Part shown: piece by piece, positions 1-8,605 of the stretch | Layout: every line of letters starts with the position of its first letter | Numbering within the stretch: position 1 is the first letter of the stretch | Source of the DNA: Lutimonas zeaxanthinifaciens | Lineage (GTDB): Bacteria > Bacteroidota > Bacteroidia > Flavobacteriales > Flavobacteriaceae | DNA: 64,000 nt | NCBI RefSeq assembly: GCF_030503675.1 | Contig: NZ_CP129964.1 | Span: 3,410,001-3,474,000, forward strand | Direction: 5' to 3' | Made by a program: the position numbers and the translations under genes | The notes under the pieces: generated by a model | The model's database searches: none | Seen by the model: only the letters and a program-made list of their open reading frames with translations | What the model was told of the DNA's origin: nothing

Positions 1-1505
1 TCAACCACTTTCTGGTTGGTTGTAGACACTTCGCTTTCCCATCTTAGGATCTCGGCTTGACTCGCCGCTCCCGAGCTTACTCGAATTCGGGCCATTTCCA
101 GATTGGTTTTGAGGTTCTCGAGGTTTTCCGTTTCGATCAGAAGAGAAGCCTTGGCGACCAATACCGCGAAATATTCTTGAAAGGTGTTGAAGTAAATCTG
201 AAGAATTTCAGCCTGCGTTGCTGATTCTTGAGCCTTTTGTAGATAATAAGCAATTTTTATTCCAGCCAAGGCTTCCTCTGAATAGATCACCTGGTCCAGA
301 TTAACCTGGCCTGCTAGTAGTCTCTCAGGTCGATCGAGGAGTACAAAAGTGCTTCGCTCGTTCACTTGTCGCCCATTGATTCCCAAATCCAGGTAGGGCA
401 AGACGGCAGTCTTTGCAAGTTTGGCGTCCTGGATGGCTAGAGAAACATCCTGGTTGCTAATCTTGATTCCGAAGTTGTTCTCCAGGGCTCGCTCCATTAA
501 TGATTCCATGGAATAGACCGGAAGATCCTGCTCCTCATCCACGAAGCTGGCGGTAAAAAGAACCTCAAAGGACAAAGGCACTCCTATCTCCTTCACGGTG
601 CGGGCATTCAGGAAAAGATCTTCTTTGAAGTTGATGTTGACAACCATTTCCGACATGGGCTCTCCGTTAAGAGCCTCGTCTACCATTACCCCCATTTTTC
701 TGATGACTTGCTGGAAGTCATTTTGATCGGATATGCAAGCCATTATCCCGTTGTTCACGTGAAATTTCTGGCTTGAGAAAGAGGGCAATTCTCTTGCTTT
801 CAATTCATCTGCCAAAGAAACTAACTGATCGGCTGTTTTCCCCTGAAGATAGGATACGTAAACCGCATCTGTATTCGAATCCAGATCAGCAAGAGCACTG
901 TTATCATCATTTTTTATTTCGATAACCTGGATTTTGGCGCCAAGATTGCTTTCCAGAGAATCCAGGTACTGTTGACCTTTTTCCTGATTGAATGATGAAG
1001 CGGAAGAAGAGTTTACCAGTATTGCCATGTTCTCAAAGGGAACGATCTGTTGAAAGACTGAAAGTTCTTTATGAATGTCTTTTGCGGCCCAGATATAGGT
1101 GAAGTTTTGAATACCCGTGCGGCCGTTGTCATAAGGAAGATCCTGTAGACTGGGATCGATCACTCCGAGTCCTATGGTCGGAACAGGAAACTGATTGAGG
1201 TCCGAGCCTCCTTTTACGCTGATTGATCCAAAAAGTATGATCAGATCCTTGGATTCAGACAGTCTCTTATATTCTTTCTGTGCAACATCCAAATTTTCGA
1301 CTCCGTAGGACACCCCTTTATTGAAATCAAGTTGAACTTGCTTTGCCGGGCCCGTGGTTTTGGAGATTTCATCTGCAAAATTTTTCAGAATGGAATCTAT
1401 TTCTGTGGACTGTTTAAAATCCGTGATTATTCCTAGGTTAACTTCCTGAGCAATTGCTGCCAAATTGAACAGGACCGCAATTGTCGTGATAATGACTCTT
1501 TTCAT
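1..1505 (-). CDS. ABC-type substrate-binding domain fused to TolC-family outer membrane protein (3' end outside window)
   Basis: Read from an ATG at 1505 down to base 1 without a stop, so about 501 codons are visible and the C-terminus is cut off by the window edge. Residues 1-20 form a signal peptide ending in IAQ. Residues about 20-310 read like a periplasmic substrate-binding protein of the ABC_sub_bind (PF04392-like) type, with alternating beta/alpha Rossmann-like segments. From about residue 325 the sequence changes to TolC/OEP style: a segment beginning YSMESLMERALENNFGIKI, then long amphipathic helices rich in Ala, Gln and Glu. Such a fusion would couple a ligand-sensing periplasmic module to an outer-membrane efflux channel. 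This domain split is my reading of motifs; the missing C-terminus prevents a full check. Two inverted repeats lie in its upstream region. Confidence 0.75.
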   Translation of the reverse strand, partial: MKRVIITTIAVLFNLAAIAQEVNLGIITDFKQSTEIDSILKNFADEISKTTGPAKQVQLDFNKGVSYGVENLDVAQKEYKRLSESKDLIILFGSISVKGGSDLNQFPVPTIGLGVIDPSLQDLPYDNGRTGIQNFTYIWAAKDIHKELSVFQQIVPFENMAILVNSSSASSFNQEKGQQYLDSLESNLGAKIQVIEIKNDDNSALADLDSNTDAVYVSYLQGKTADQLVSLADELKARELPSFSSQKFHVNNGIMACISDQNDFQQVIRKMGVMVDEALNGEPMSEMVVNINFKEDLFLNARTVKEIGVPLSFEVLFTASFVDEEQDLPVYSMESLMERALENNFGIKISNQDVSLAIQDAKLAKTAVLPYLDLGINGRQVNERSTFVLLDRPERLLAGQVNLDQVIYSEEALAGIKIAYYLQKAQESATQAEILQIYFNTFQEYFAVLVAKASLLIETENLENLKTNLEMARIRVSSGAASQAEILRWESEVSTTNQKVV

Positions 1506-1572
1506 GGTTATCGTGTTTTGGTTTCTATTGGTTGAGATAGTCTTCATTTTTAATTATTTTGACTATTACAAA

Positions 1573-1596
1573 TCTAGATCAGGGCCAAGATCTAGA
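1573..1596. repeat. Perfect 8-bp inverted repeat upstream of the SBP-TolC gene
   Basis: TCTAGATC at 1573-1580 and GATCTAGA at 1589-1596 are perfect reverse complements separated by 8 bases. The element lies 68-91 bases upstream of the start at 1505, a position compatible with an operator or leader hairpin. No T-run follows, so it is not a typical terminator. Regulatory function is inferred from position only. Confidence 0.5.
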
Positions 1597-1688
1597 GGCC
1601 CGCAAAAGACTAAGTTTGAAAATTTGCGTGTTTCACTTAGACAGCTAAGTGTTTGGAATTCATGCTATAAGAAGTGCAAAATATGATC

Positions 1689-1732
1689 GAACCTCAATTG
1701 ATCGATGCCAATGATCGTTCCAATTGAGGTTC
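1689..1732. repeat. Perfect 12-bp inverted repeat between two minus-strand genes
   Basis: GAACCTCAATTG at 1689-1700 pairs perfectly with CAATTGAGGTTC at 1721-1732 across a 20-base loop. It starts 26 bases beyond the stop of the gene ending at 1758 and lies upstream of the gene starting at 1505. On the minus strand the hairpin is followed by ATATTTTG rather than a clean T-run, so it could be a terminator of the 1758-3302 gene, an mRNA-stabilising 3' hairpin, or an operator. Confidence 0.55.
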
Positions 1733-1757
1733 TGAGAAATTGAAAATCCGATTATGT

Positions 1758-3302
1758 TTAAAATCTGTATCCCAACATGGTGGTTATTGATGAACGTGGT
1801 CCGATTCCTACCTGAACCGATAATTCCCAGTGTTTTGCAAATCCCTTATAAACGCCTCCAAAGAAGTTCCATCTTTTGGGTTCAAAATCCACCATAAAAT
1901 CAAGATTGTTTCCATCACCAAGGTCGATAGAACCTCCCATACCCGACTCATAAAACTGTCCCTGGGTACCTGCCATGACATTCATTCCAAAAGGCAGCAT
2001 ATAGCCTGCCATGGCCGTTACTGTCATGACATTGGTAGTTACGTTAACCTCCGGAGTATGAGCCAGAATGTACTGACCGTTTAGTGTGAAGTTAAAGTCA
2101 GAAAGGCCTCCTGCCAATGTAAGTCCCGCACTATAAAGATTGGCACTTACATCTGTGTTGATATTGATTGCCTCCGGAGCATCAATCTGCAATATTTCTA
2201 AAAGAGCTTTAATATCATCGGTCAATACAAGATCACCATCTACTGAGTTTTCAGCTCTACCAACCATGCCGTTGATGTTCAAAAAAGGTAGTACCCAAAC
2301 ATCGGCTTTAGCTTTGTAGGCCATGGTATTTTCACGCAGTTTGGAATCTTCCATAAGAAATACATCCGACAGATCGATCATTTCCCCTCCATTAACTCCG
2401 ATCGACAAACCGGTGAACTGCATTTCCTGTTCCTGAAGATGAAGCATTGCGTTAATACCAACGGGTCGTGGAAGTCTGTATCCGAATTTAGTAGCCGGTT
2501 TGCCCATCAATGGCAGAGGGCCTCCGAGTTTTACAGACAGCGTATCCGGGTTTTTAATGATTTGGGTGTGGGAGTCATTGGAGTAAACCACATTCCCGTC
2601 CAAATTGGAGAATTCTTTGGTGAAGGATTCCACCTCCACCTTTACAGTTCCACCTTTCTCTTTCATGTCGTATGATTCGATGACATGGGTTACGATGTAA
2701 CCGCTGCCATCAATGGGTCGTTCGAAGTAAGCTTTCCTGCTGAAATTGTCCATACCTCCTTTTAAAGGTTTAACGTTAACGAGCTCAACATAGTCCAGGA
2801 TACCGTCTTTAAAATGTACGTATCCTTTAAGTCTTTTGATGTGCTTCATGCTGGGATCCACAGCTACGTTGCGATAGAAAAATTCCAGAACCACTTCTCC
2901 GTTTTCGTCCTTGACTGTTTTCAGGGTACTTTCGTCATAGAGGTATTGTTCCACGAGTCGGCTGAAGTGGTGAAGGTTTTTAATGGCCTCGGATAGCTTC
3001 TTGGCATCTTTTTTTGAGGTATTCTCCTGCTCAACCACGAAGCGGATATCGAGTCCAAACTCATAGGAAGGATCATAGATAGAATGAAGTTGAAAAATTT
3101 CTTTCTTTCCGTTGGATCGAACAGTCACACTAACGTCTTCCTTCATGCTGCCATCTTGTAGCGAGCTGTTGGCTGCAAAGTCCAGGACTCTGGGTGATAC
3201 ACCTTGATTGATCAGGTAGTTACTGTTTAGCGGATCTGTTGTCTGCGCTTTTGACACTAAGGTCATTGTTGTGATGATTAAGAATATTGCTATTTTTTTC
3301 AT
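1758..3302 (-). CDS. Secreted beta-barrel-like protein, DUF6588-like
   Basis: 514 residues with a signal peptide at 1-19 (MKKIAIF...VSKAQ). The C-terminal half shows the alternating pattern and Gly/aromatic turns of an outer-membrane barrel and ends in aromatic-X-Phe (GYRF), as outer-membrane proteins usually do. The middle contains a segment around FGYRLPRPVGINAML that resembles the DUF6588 family of Bacteroidota, a family without known function; the assignment is tentative. The N-terminal third (residues about 20-240) looks like a soluble domain rather than a barrel. Transcription probably starts at a TAATTTTG box just upstream. No operon partner is close: the next minus gene starts 250 bases further on. 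Confidence 0.65.
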   Translation of the reverse strand: MKKIAIFLIITTMTLVSKAQTTDPLNSNYLINQGVSPRVLDFAANSSLQDGSMKEDVSVTVRSNGKKEIFQLHSIYDPSYEFGLDIRFVVEQENTSKKDAKKLSEAIKNLHHFSRLVEQYLYDESTLKTVKDENGEVVLEFFYRNVAVDPSMKHIKRLKGYVHFKDGILDYVELVNVKPLKGGMDNFSRKAYFERPIDGSGYIVTHVIESYDMKEKGGTVKVEVESFTKEFSNLDGNVVYSNDSHTQIIKNPDTLSVKLGGPLPLMGKPATKFGYRLPRPVGINAMLHLQEQEMQFTGLSIGVNGGEMIDLSDVFLMEDSKLRENTMAYKAKADVWVLPFLNINGMVGRAENSVDGDLVLTDDIKALLEILQIDAPEAININTDVSANLYSAGLTLAGGLSDFNFTLNGQYILAHTPEVNVTTNVMTVTAMAGYMLPFGMNVMAGTQGQFYESGMGGSIDLGDGNNLDFMVDFEPKRWNFFGGVYKGFAKHWELSVQVGIGPRSSITTMLGYRF

Positions 3303-3340
3303 GGTTTTATGTCTTTAGGTTTTCAACAATTATTATGATT

Positions 3341-3348
3341 CAAAATTA
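3341..3348 (-). promoter_or_regulatory. Bacteroidota -7 box (TAATTTTG)
   Basis: On the minus strand this reads TAATTTTG, matching the TAnnTTTG -7 consensus of Bacteroidota, 39 bases upstream of the start at 3302. I see no clear -33 TTG, so this is a motif-only call. Confidence 0.4.
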
Positions 3349-3482
3349 CCCTCGACATACCATTGGTTTGATAGCGATCTCCTCAGTTTGGAAAATTACG
3401 TGATACACTTACTGGACTACGGGTTTACCGTTGAGCCGTTTTTTACTATCTCAAATGAAAGGTACATAGCCATACCTGGATT

Positions 3483-3716
3483 CTATTCGTCTATCGTTCC
3501 GGTTGCTAAATTGGTATAGTGCTCTGTATTATCTGAAGTAAGCATATCAATCACTCCGAGTAGTTCAACTATACAGCCTGTCCAGCCGGTTTGATGACTG
3601 GCACCCAGGCCTTCACCGTTATCACGGTTTAAATACTCGTAAGAAGAAAAAAACAAATCTAGGCTGTCATTGAAACTTATGAAAGTAGGTTCAACACAGG
3701 TATTAAAGGAGTACAA
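3483..3716 (-). pseudogene. C-terminal remnant of a GH63/MGH1-like glycoside hydrolase
   Basis: The minus-strand frame from about 3668 to the TAG at 3483 encodes [17 protein letters not shown] followed by [19 protein letters not shown]. This closely resembles the C-terminal signature of GH63/MGH1-like glycosidases (typically ...[19 protein letters not shown]...VAKLI), where the region lies at the very end of a much longer protein. Only about 60 residues remain; upstream the frame runs into a terminator hairpin and then the 5' end of an opposing gene, so there is no room for the catalytic domain. There is no signal peptide or plausible start. I read it as a relic of a deleted or rearranged glycosidase gene; a functional 77-residue protein is unlikely. 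Confidence 0.6.
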
Positions 3717-3732
3717 ATGTGCTCCTTTTTTT
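3705..3732 (+). terminator. Rho-independent terminator without an upstream plus-strand gene
   Basis: AAAGGAGTAC (3705-3714), loop AAAT, then GTGCTCCTTT (3719-3728) form a 10-bp stem with one T-G wobble, followed by a run of T to 3732. It is a textbook intrinsic terminator for plus-strand transcripts, yet the genes to its left all read leftward. It may be left over from a lost plus-strand gene. It also shows that the ATG at 3717, which falls in the loop, is not the start of the following gene. Confidence 0.7.
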
Positions 3733-3758
3733 ATATCTTAAACTCTCATAATCAATGC

Positions 3759-4607
3759 ATGCGCTTTATCAGGAAGATATTTAATAAATTTCGAAGGGTT
3801 ATACTGATGCTTCTAGGCATTGGTTTACCTCTTTTTATTTACCTGGGCTACATAAGACAGGACCCTTTATTTGAGCCCAAGTATGATATTCAGATCGGTC
3901 GGGAATCCGTAATTTCCATTCAAAATGACAGTTGAGAGAATCCCTTGTTGCCAGAGAGGGAATATCCTAGAGCCTATGCTTATATCCGTGAAATGGTTTC
4001 AGAAATCACCATGTCCGAATCCATTCAGTATGACAACTTATATAAATACGATAGTATCCGAATTATTCATCGGGATGATATTCTAAATGCTTTTTGTACA
4101 CCGGGAGGTTATATCTATGTATATACAGGATTAATTAAATACCTGGACCATCCGGATCATTTGGCCGGAGTTATAGGTCATGAAATTGCCCACGCTGAGC
4201 TCAGACACTCTGCCATTAGGCTTCAAAAAGAATTTGGACGCGATAAAATTTTAGATTTTATATTATTTAGTAGCGCTGGGGTCGGGGGTTATATTCAGGC
4301 ACGTATATTGTCTCAGATGCTGACACTCGACTATTCAAGGGATCAGGAAACCGAAGCAGATGAATTATCCGTAGTCTATCTCAGTGAAAGCCGATTCGCC
4401 TGTGACGGGGTTGGGGGATTTTTCAGGAAACTCGTTGAAAGAGGCGAAGATGATGCCATACCCGAATTCTTAAGTGATCATCCGGATTCCAAAAAAAGGA
4501 TTTCGAATATTGATGCAAAGGTTGCATCCCTGAGATGTAATTGTGATTTATCATCAACTGAGACCTGGGAGGCTCTTAAAAAATCTCTTCCTACAACTCC
4601 CCAATAA
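3759..4607 (+). pseudogene. M48-family metalloprotease interrupted by an in-frame TGA
   Basis: The frame from ATG 3759 to TAA 4607 encodes an M48-like zinc metalloprotease except for one TGA at 3933-3935. Before the stop there is an N-terminal membrane segment (RVILMLLGIGLPLFIYLGYI) and a DIQIG-like motif; after it the frame continues at once with ENPLLPEREYPRAYAYIREM, the usual next block of flavobacterial M48 proteases. The catalytic part is complete: GHEIAHAELRHS contains the HExxH zinc site and DQETEADELSV carries the third ligand Glu. So a single nonsense change splits an otherwise intact gene. If translation restarted, TTG codons at 3945 or 3948 could give a protease lacking its membrane anchor. 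Alternatives are stop readthrough or a base-calling error. Confidence 0.75.
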
Positions 4608-4695
4608 AACTAAAACCAAATGTTTATCTTTCATCATCAAATGAATGGAAGTTACAATATTATTCCTCTAAATAAAAAATGCACAACGAACTAAA

Positions 4696-5613
4696 ATGAC
4701 AATTGTCTGGTACTTATCTTCTGTTGAATTTTCGAATAAAACCTTGGTGTCCGGGGTACTATTGAGGAAAAAACCAAGTATTTCTAATCCTGGGAATTCT
4801 TCCTTTGGAAATGCGCTGATGATTATTGATTCCTATTTTAATACTGCCTACTCTAAAAGGAATATTGTGGTCAAATTAAAGGGTGAGCGTATCAAGATTC
4901 AAACAGACAGTCATGGAGGATTCCAGGTTAAATTCGAATTTTGTTCGGATGAGGAAGTAGCAATTTTTGAGGAAACGGGTTCCACTTCTCTGGAAGTGAT
5001 TCAAAATTATCCAATTCGATTTAAAAACTTTGAGAGCTCAATATCTATCATATCAGATATTGATGATTCCATTATGGTTTCTTATACCAGAACGAAGGTC
5101 AAGAGATTTCTAACGACTCTTTTAAAACCTTCACATCAAAGAAAAGTTATTCCGTTTACACAGGAACTCTATCAGAAATATAAACAGAATGGGGCTCGAT
5201 TTTTCTACGTTTCAAAAAGTGAATGCAATTTAATGCCTACCATTTCAAATTTCATCAGTCACAATGGTCTTCCTCAAGGTAATTTATTTCTGACTCCTTA
5301 TTTAAGTTTATGGCAATTAATAAGTACTTCAAAGGATAAAAACTTTAAATTTAAAGTGATAAGGGATATAATCGAAAATTCAACAAAACAAGATTTTGTC
5401 TTGATTGGAGATGATTCTCAACGGGATATGGAAATTTATACAAAAATAGTGCAGAATTACCCTTCAAAAATTAAAAAGGTATACATAAGACAAACCCAAA
5501 ACAAATTGAACAGAAAAAAAATGCGAAGCTGGGAATACTTGAAAGAAACCGGAATTGATGCTTACTACTTTAAACTTGAGGAAATTTTTTCAAAAACCAT
5601 TAAATCAGACTAA
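4696..5613 (+). CDS. App1-family phosphatidate phosphatase (DUF2183)
   Basis: 305 residues, no signal peptide. The HAD-like catalytic signature SDIDDSIMVS (Asp121 and Asp123 as the probable nucleophile and acid/base) is followed by FFYVSKSE...PTISNFI and LIGDDSQRDMEIY, all typical of the App1/DUF2183 family. Yeast App1 dephosphorylates phosphatidic acid to diacylglycerol; bacterial members are largely uncharacterised. Where this family usually has Ser-Ser-Pro-W the protein has Ser-Lys-Ser-E. The next gene starts only 2 bases downstream and encodes a diacylglycerol-kinase-type protein, so the two are almost certainly cotranscribed and may act on the same lipid pair in opposite directions; that pairing is inference. 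Confidence 0.85.
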   Translation: MTIVWYLSSVEFSNKTLVSGVLLRKKPSISNPGNSSFGNALMIIDSYFNTAYSKRNIVVKLKGERIKIQTDSHGGFQVKFEFCSDEEVAIFEETGSTSLEVIQNYPIRFKNFESSISIISDIDDSIMVSYTRTKVKRFLTTLLKPSHQRKVIPFTQELYQKYKQNGARFFYVSKSECNLMPTISNFISHNGLPQGNLFLTPYLSLWQLISTSKDKNFKFKVIRDIIENSTKQDFVLIGDDSQRDMEIYTKIVQNYPSKIKKVYIRQTQNKLNRKKMRSWEYLKETGIDAYYFKLEEIFSKTIKSD

Positions 5614-5615
5614 TC

Positions 5616-6518
5616 ATGAAACTATTATTCATTGTAAATCCGATCTCTGGAGGTGTTGATAAGGAACCCTTTTTAAAACAGGCCGAAACCTTATGTAAAA
5701 ATTACGGATTAGAATACGACATATTCAAGACAACGGGAGTGAACGATCACGAAGAGGCCTTAAAAATTCTTCATGAGTCAAAACCAACAAAAGTGATATC
5801 AGTGGGGGGAGACGGTACCACACTTTTTACCTCAATTTTACTCTTAGGTACTGGCTATCCCATGGGAATAATCCCATTAGGTTCAGCAAATGGAATGGCG
5901 ACTGAGTTATTTGTGAACCCTTCACCAATAGAGGCTTTTAAAGATATTATCATGTCAGATATAGTTGAAGGCTTAGATATTTTAAAGATCAATAATGAAT
6001 TTTACACCCTGCATATAGGAGATGTTGGAATCAATGCCAGTATCGTTGATTCATACGAAAAGGATGAAAACAGGGGCATGACCACCTATGCCAAATATTT
6101 TATCGAGGAATTAAAACAATTAAAGCCCTTTCCCATTAAAGTCGTTACAAATGAAGAAACCATTGAAACCCATGTCCTGATGTCTGCCATCTGCAATTCA
6201 CGTAAATACGGTACTGGAGTACCTTTGAATATAGTTGGAAATCCGATGGATGGCAAATTTGAGATTGTTTTAATAGAATCCATAAACCTTTCCTCGCTGC
6301 TGAAGGCAGGGCTTTCCGCTTTTGACGAAAAGTTTTACGATAATCAAACCAGCCAGGTGCTATCCACTTCCATGGCCGAATTCATTTTTGACTCCCCCAG
6401 ATTACTTCAACTGGATGGCGAAGTGATTGGGAAATTCAAAAATATCTCTATAGAATTGCTTGCTGGTGCCGTTAACCTTATTACCACCGGAAGAAACAAA
6501 TACATAAAAAATCATTGA
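5616..6518 (+). CDS. Diacylglycerol/lipid kinase family protein
   Basis: 300 residues. The N-terminus MKLLFIVNPISGG is the first glycine-rich block of the DAGK_cat fold, and GGDGT at residues 64-68 is the nucleotide-binding signature, followed by the PLGSANGMATEL block near residue 90. The length and the beta-rich C-terminal half fit the DgkB/YegS family of soluble lipid kinases, which phosphorylate diacylglycerol, sphingosine-like lipids or phosphatidylglycerol using ATP at the inner face of the membrane. The exact substrate cannot be read from sequence. It follows an App1-like phosphatidate phosphatase by 2 bases. Confidence 0.88.
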   Translation: MKLLFIVNPISGGVDKEPFLKQAETLCKNYGLEYDIFKTTGVNDHEEALKILHESKPTKVISVGGDGTTLFTSILLLGTGYPMGIIPLGSANGMATELFVNPSPIEAFKDIIMSDIVEGLDILKINNEFYTLHIGDVGINASIVDSYEKDENRGMTTYAKYFIEELKQLKPFPIKVVTNEETIETHVLMSAICNSRKYGTGVPLNIVGNPMDGKFEIVLIESINLSSLLKAGLSAFDEKFYDNQTSQVLSTSMAEFIFDSPRLLQLDGEVIGKFKNISIELLAGAVNLITTGRNKYIKNH

Positions 6519-6572
6519 TTACGGTCAATCGATTCATTGATCATCATCATGAAAATTCCATTTTAGACAAGG

Positions 6573-6580
6573 TAACTTTG
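6573..6580 (+). promoter_or_regulatory. Bacteroidota -7 box (TAACTTTG)
   Basis: TAACTTTG fits TAnnTTTG and lies 88 bases upstream of the ATG at 6669, within the 150-base gap after the lipid kinase gene. A -33 TTG is not evident at the right distance. It suggests a separate transcript for the propeller/phosphoesterase pair. Confidence 0.4.
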
Positions 6581-6668
6581 ATATTCTTGTTGTAGCAGGG
6601 TGGTAACTATTTTCAACCTTGACCTTTCAACAAGACAAACTTAATTCCATCAAGTTATATAACGAATT

Positions 6669-8564
6669 ATGATTCGGTTTTTAATCATTTACTTTAGTTT
6701 GTTCGCCTATTTTATGACAGGAGAACTCAGAGCCCAGTACTGCAACCCTTTTGAAATTGAAGAAACCGATTTTAAATCCGAGACCCGCATGGTCAAAGTT
6801 AATGCGGGCTGGTATCCCTCGTGGCTTGAACATAGAGAAGGGCAATTGAAATATCCCGAGCCCTTACCTCCCTTAAAGAAGTGGAATCATCCTTTTATGA
6901 AAGATAAATTACCCAGTGCCATGCACGAAGATTCTTACGCCTCGGACATTAGCAATATGCAAGGGCCGATTCCTGAGAACGCCACGGTGCAGTACTTCCA
7001 GGTGAGAGAAAAAGGAAAAGAATTTTCAGGGATGTGCCCTTCCTTTGCCTTTGTTGATGAAAACACCATGGTTACTTTGTCTTTTGGAAGGACGAATACT
7101 ACCCTACTCATACTGGATATAGAAAATAAAATTAAAGTTCTTGATGCCATAAAAATTCCCGGGCGAGGCCATACGGCCATGGAACTCGCAAGCAAAAAGG
7201 CAAGAATGGCGTTATTCCGTAATACCTCCGGCGGAGCATATTTCTTCCTGTCCAAAGAAAATGACGTCATCATTCCCGGGCCTGAATACAGTATTTTCTA
7301 TATCCCGATCAAGAACAGGAGATTTGAAAGAGACCGGATGCTCCAGTATGACATTCTGGAAGAAATTGAGAAAGGAGACTTACTTGTGGAGGGTTTAAAA
7401 GCTAAAGAGGGCCGAAATAAACTCACTGCAGTAATGCCGGATGGTGAGGGTAATATTTGGTATACTTCCAAAATGGGAGTTATTGGTGTTATTGATTTGA
7501 AAAACTTCAGGAGAGGAGACTATCAAAATAAAGGGCTCTGTCCTAAAACATATTCTTTTTACATTGGAGGGTTCGGCCTGCTGAGAAAAATTGAGCATTT
7601 CTTTGGTAAAAAGTATGACAAATTGGAAGATCTTGAATTTTATAAGGAAGGGATGTCTGACGTAGAATACAGAAGGCTGTTCAGGGAGTTTTTCATGCTG
7701 GACCCCGATACTCGTGAAGAGATTCAAAATTCTTTTGCAGTAGGTCCTGATGGAGTCTATATCGTTTCCAATATAGCACTCTACAAGTTGAGATTCAACG
7801 ATCAAACCAAAACCATTGAAATGGATCCAAAATGGGAAGAAACCTTCCGCACCCTTGGTGATCAGATCTACCCCAATGACGGAACTCAAAAAAGGGGGCA
7901 TCTTAATGATGGAAGCGGGACTACTCCCACCCTAATGGATAATCGATTCGTGATCATAGCAGATAATGACCAAGGCCAGATCAATCTAAACATATATTCT
8001 CAGGAAGACGGTCAACTTGTAAATCGACTGCCTTTGTTTGAAAAAGACAGCAGTGCCTGTGAGAACTCCGTTGTAGCTTATAGGAACAGTTTATTTATAG
8101 GCAACACCTACAATTATGTTGATCCTTTTGATTTCAATGATACCCCGGGCGGTATTGATCGTTACGACTTAAATCCTGAATCCGGAAAATTCGAAAAAGT
8201 TGAAAACTGGCCGGTGGAGCATGTCGACGCCAAAACAGCGACTCCTAAGATGTCTACAAAAACAGGTGTGATTTATGTATACAACCGGCACGAAGAATCA
8301 GACGATGGCCATTATGACTGGCAGTTGACAGCGCTCGATTACGAAACCGGAAGAAAGGTATTCTATATTCGGCCTGAATTTGGAAAAGGAGAGTTCAATG
8401 ATAATATCTTCTTCCTGATGAAGTCCTTTTCACTCGGCATGAAGAATTATGATAAAAAAGTATTTAACAACATTTGGGCGACCTACACCTTTGGCCCCAA
8501 TAACAGTATTTACATTGGTGCTTACAGGGGATTCCTGAAATTTTCTTCTGACACTAAGCCTTAA
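6669..8564 (+). CDS. Secreted propeller-like protein of unknown function
   Basis: 631 residues with an N-terminal signal peptide (residues 1-23, ending ELRAQ). The body contains repeated short blocks such as VMPDGEGNIWYTSK, FAVGPDGVYIVSN, NRFVIIADNDQGQ and FGPNNSIYIGAYRG; this recurring 'x-DG-x-xY' pattern of four-stranded blades is typical of PQQ/NHL-like beta-propellers. Several Cys residues fall in the mature part, consistent with an extracytoplasmic protein. I recognise no catalytic motif. A lipoprotein metallophosphoesterase begins 41 bases downstream on the same strand, so the two probably form a transcription unit. Confidence 0.7.
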   Translation: MIRFLIIYFSLFAYFMTGELRAQYCNPFEIEETDFKSETRMVKVNAGWYPSWLEHREGQLKYPEPLPPLKKWNHPFMKDKLPSAMHEDSYASDISNMQGPIPENATVQYFQVREKGKEFSGMCPSFAFVDENTMVTLSFGRTNTTLLILDIENKIKVLDAIKIPGRGHTAMELASKKARMALFRNTSGGAYFFLSKENDVIIPGPEYSIFYIPIKNRRFERDRMLQYDILEEIEKGDLLVEGLKAKEGRNKLTAVMPDGEGNIWYTSKMGVIGVIDLKNFRRGDYQNKGLCPKTYSFYIGGFGLLRKIEHFFGKKYDKLEDLEFYKEGMSDVEYRRLFREFFMLDPDTREEIQNSFAVGPDGVYIVSNIALYKLRFNDQTKTIEMDPKWEETFRTLGDQIYPNDGTQKRGHLNDGSGTTPTLMDNRFVIIADNDQGQINLNIYSQEDGQLVNRLPLFEKDSSACENSVVAYRNSLFIGNTYNYVDPFDFNDTPGGIDRYDLNPESGKFEKVENWPVEHVDAKTATPKMSTKTGVIYVYNRHEESDDGHYDWQLTALDYETGRKVFYIRPEFGKGEFNDNIFFLMKSFSLGMKNYDKKVFNNIWATYTFGPNNSIYIGAYRGFLKFSSDTKP

Positions 8565-8605
8565 TTATCAAAACCCTGTTGAATCAAAAAATAAAACAAT
8601 AAATT

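Noticed and set aside
1465-1686. 73-residue plus-strand open frame
   Set aside because: It overlaps the 5' end of the SBP-TolC gene and its upstream repeats, and has no recognisable motif.
3717-3758. Upstream ATG for the M48 gene
   Set aside because: This ATG falls in the loop of a terminator hairpin; ATG 3759 is a better start.
3930-3950. Selenocysteine reading of the TGA
   Set aside because: No convincing hairpin immediately downstream and the position is not a conserved Cys/Sec site; a nonsense mutation is simpler.
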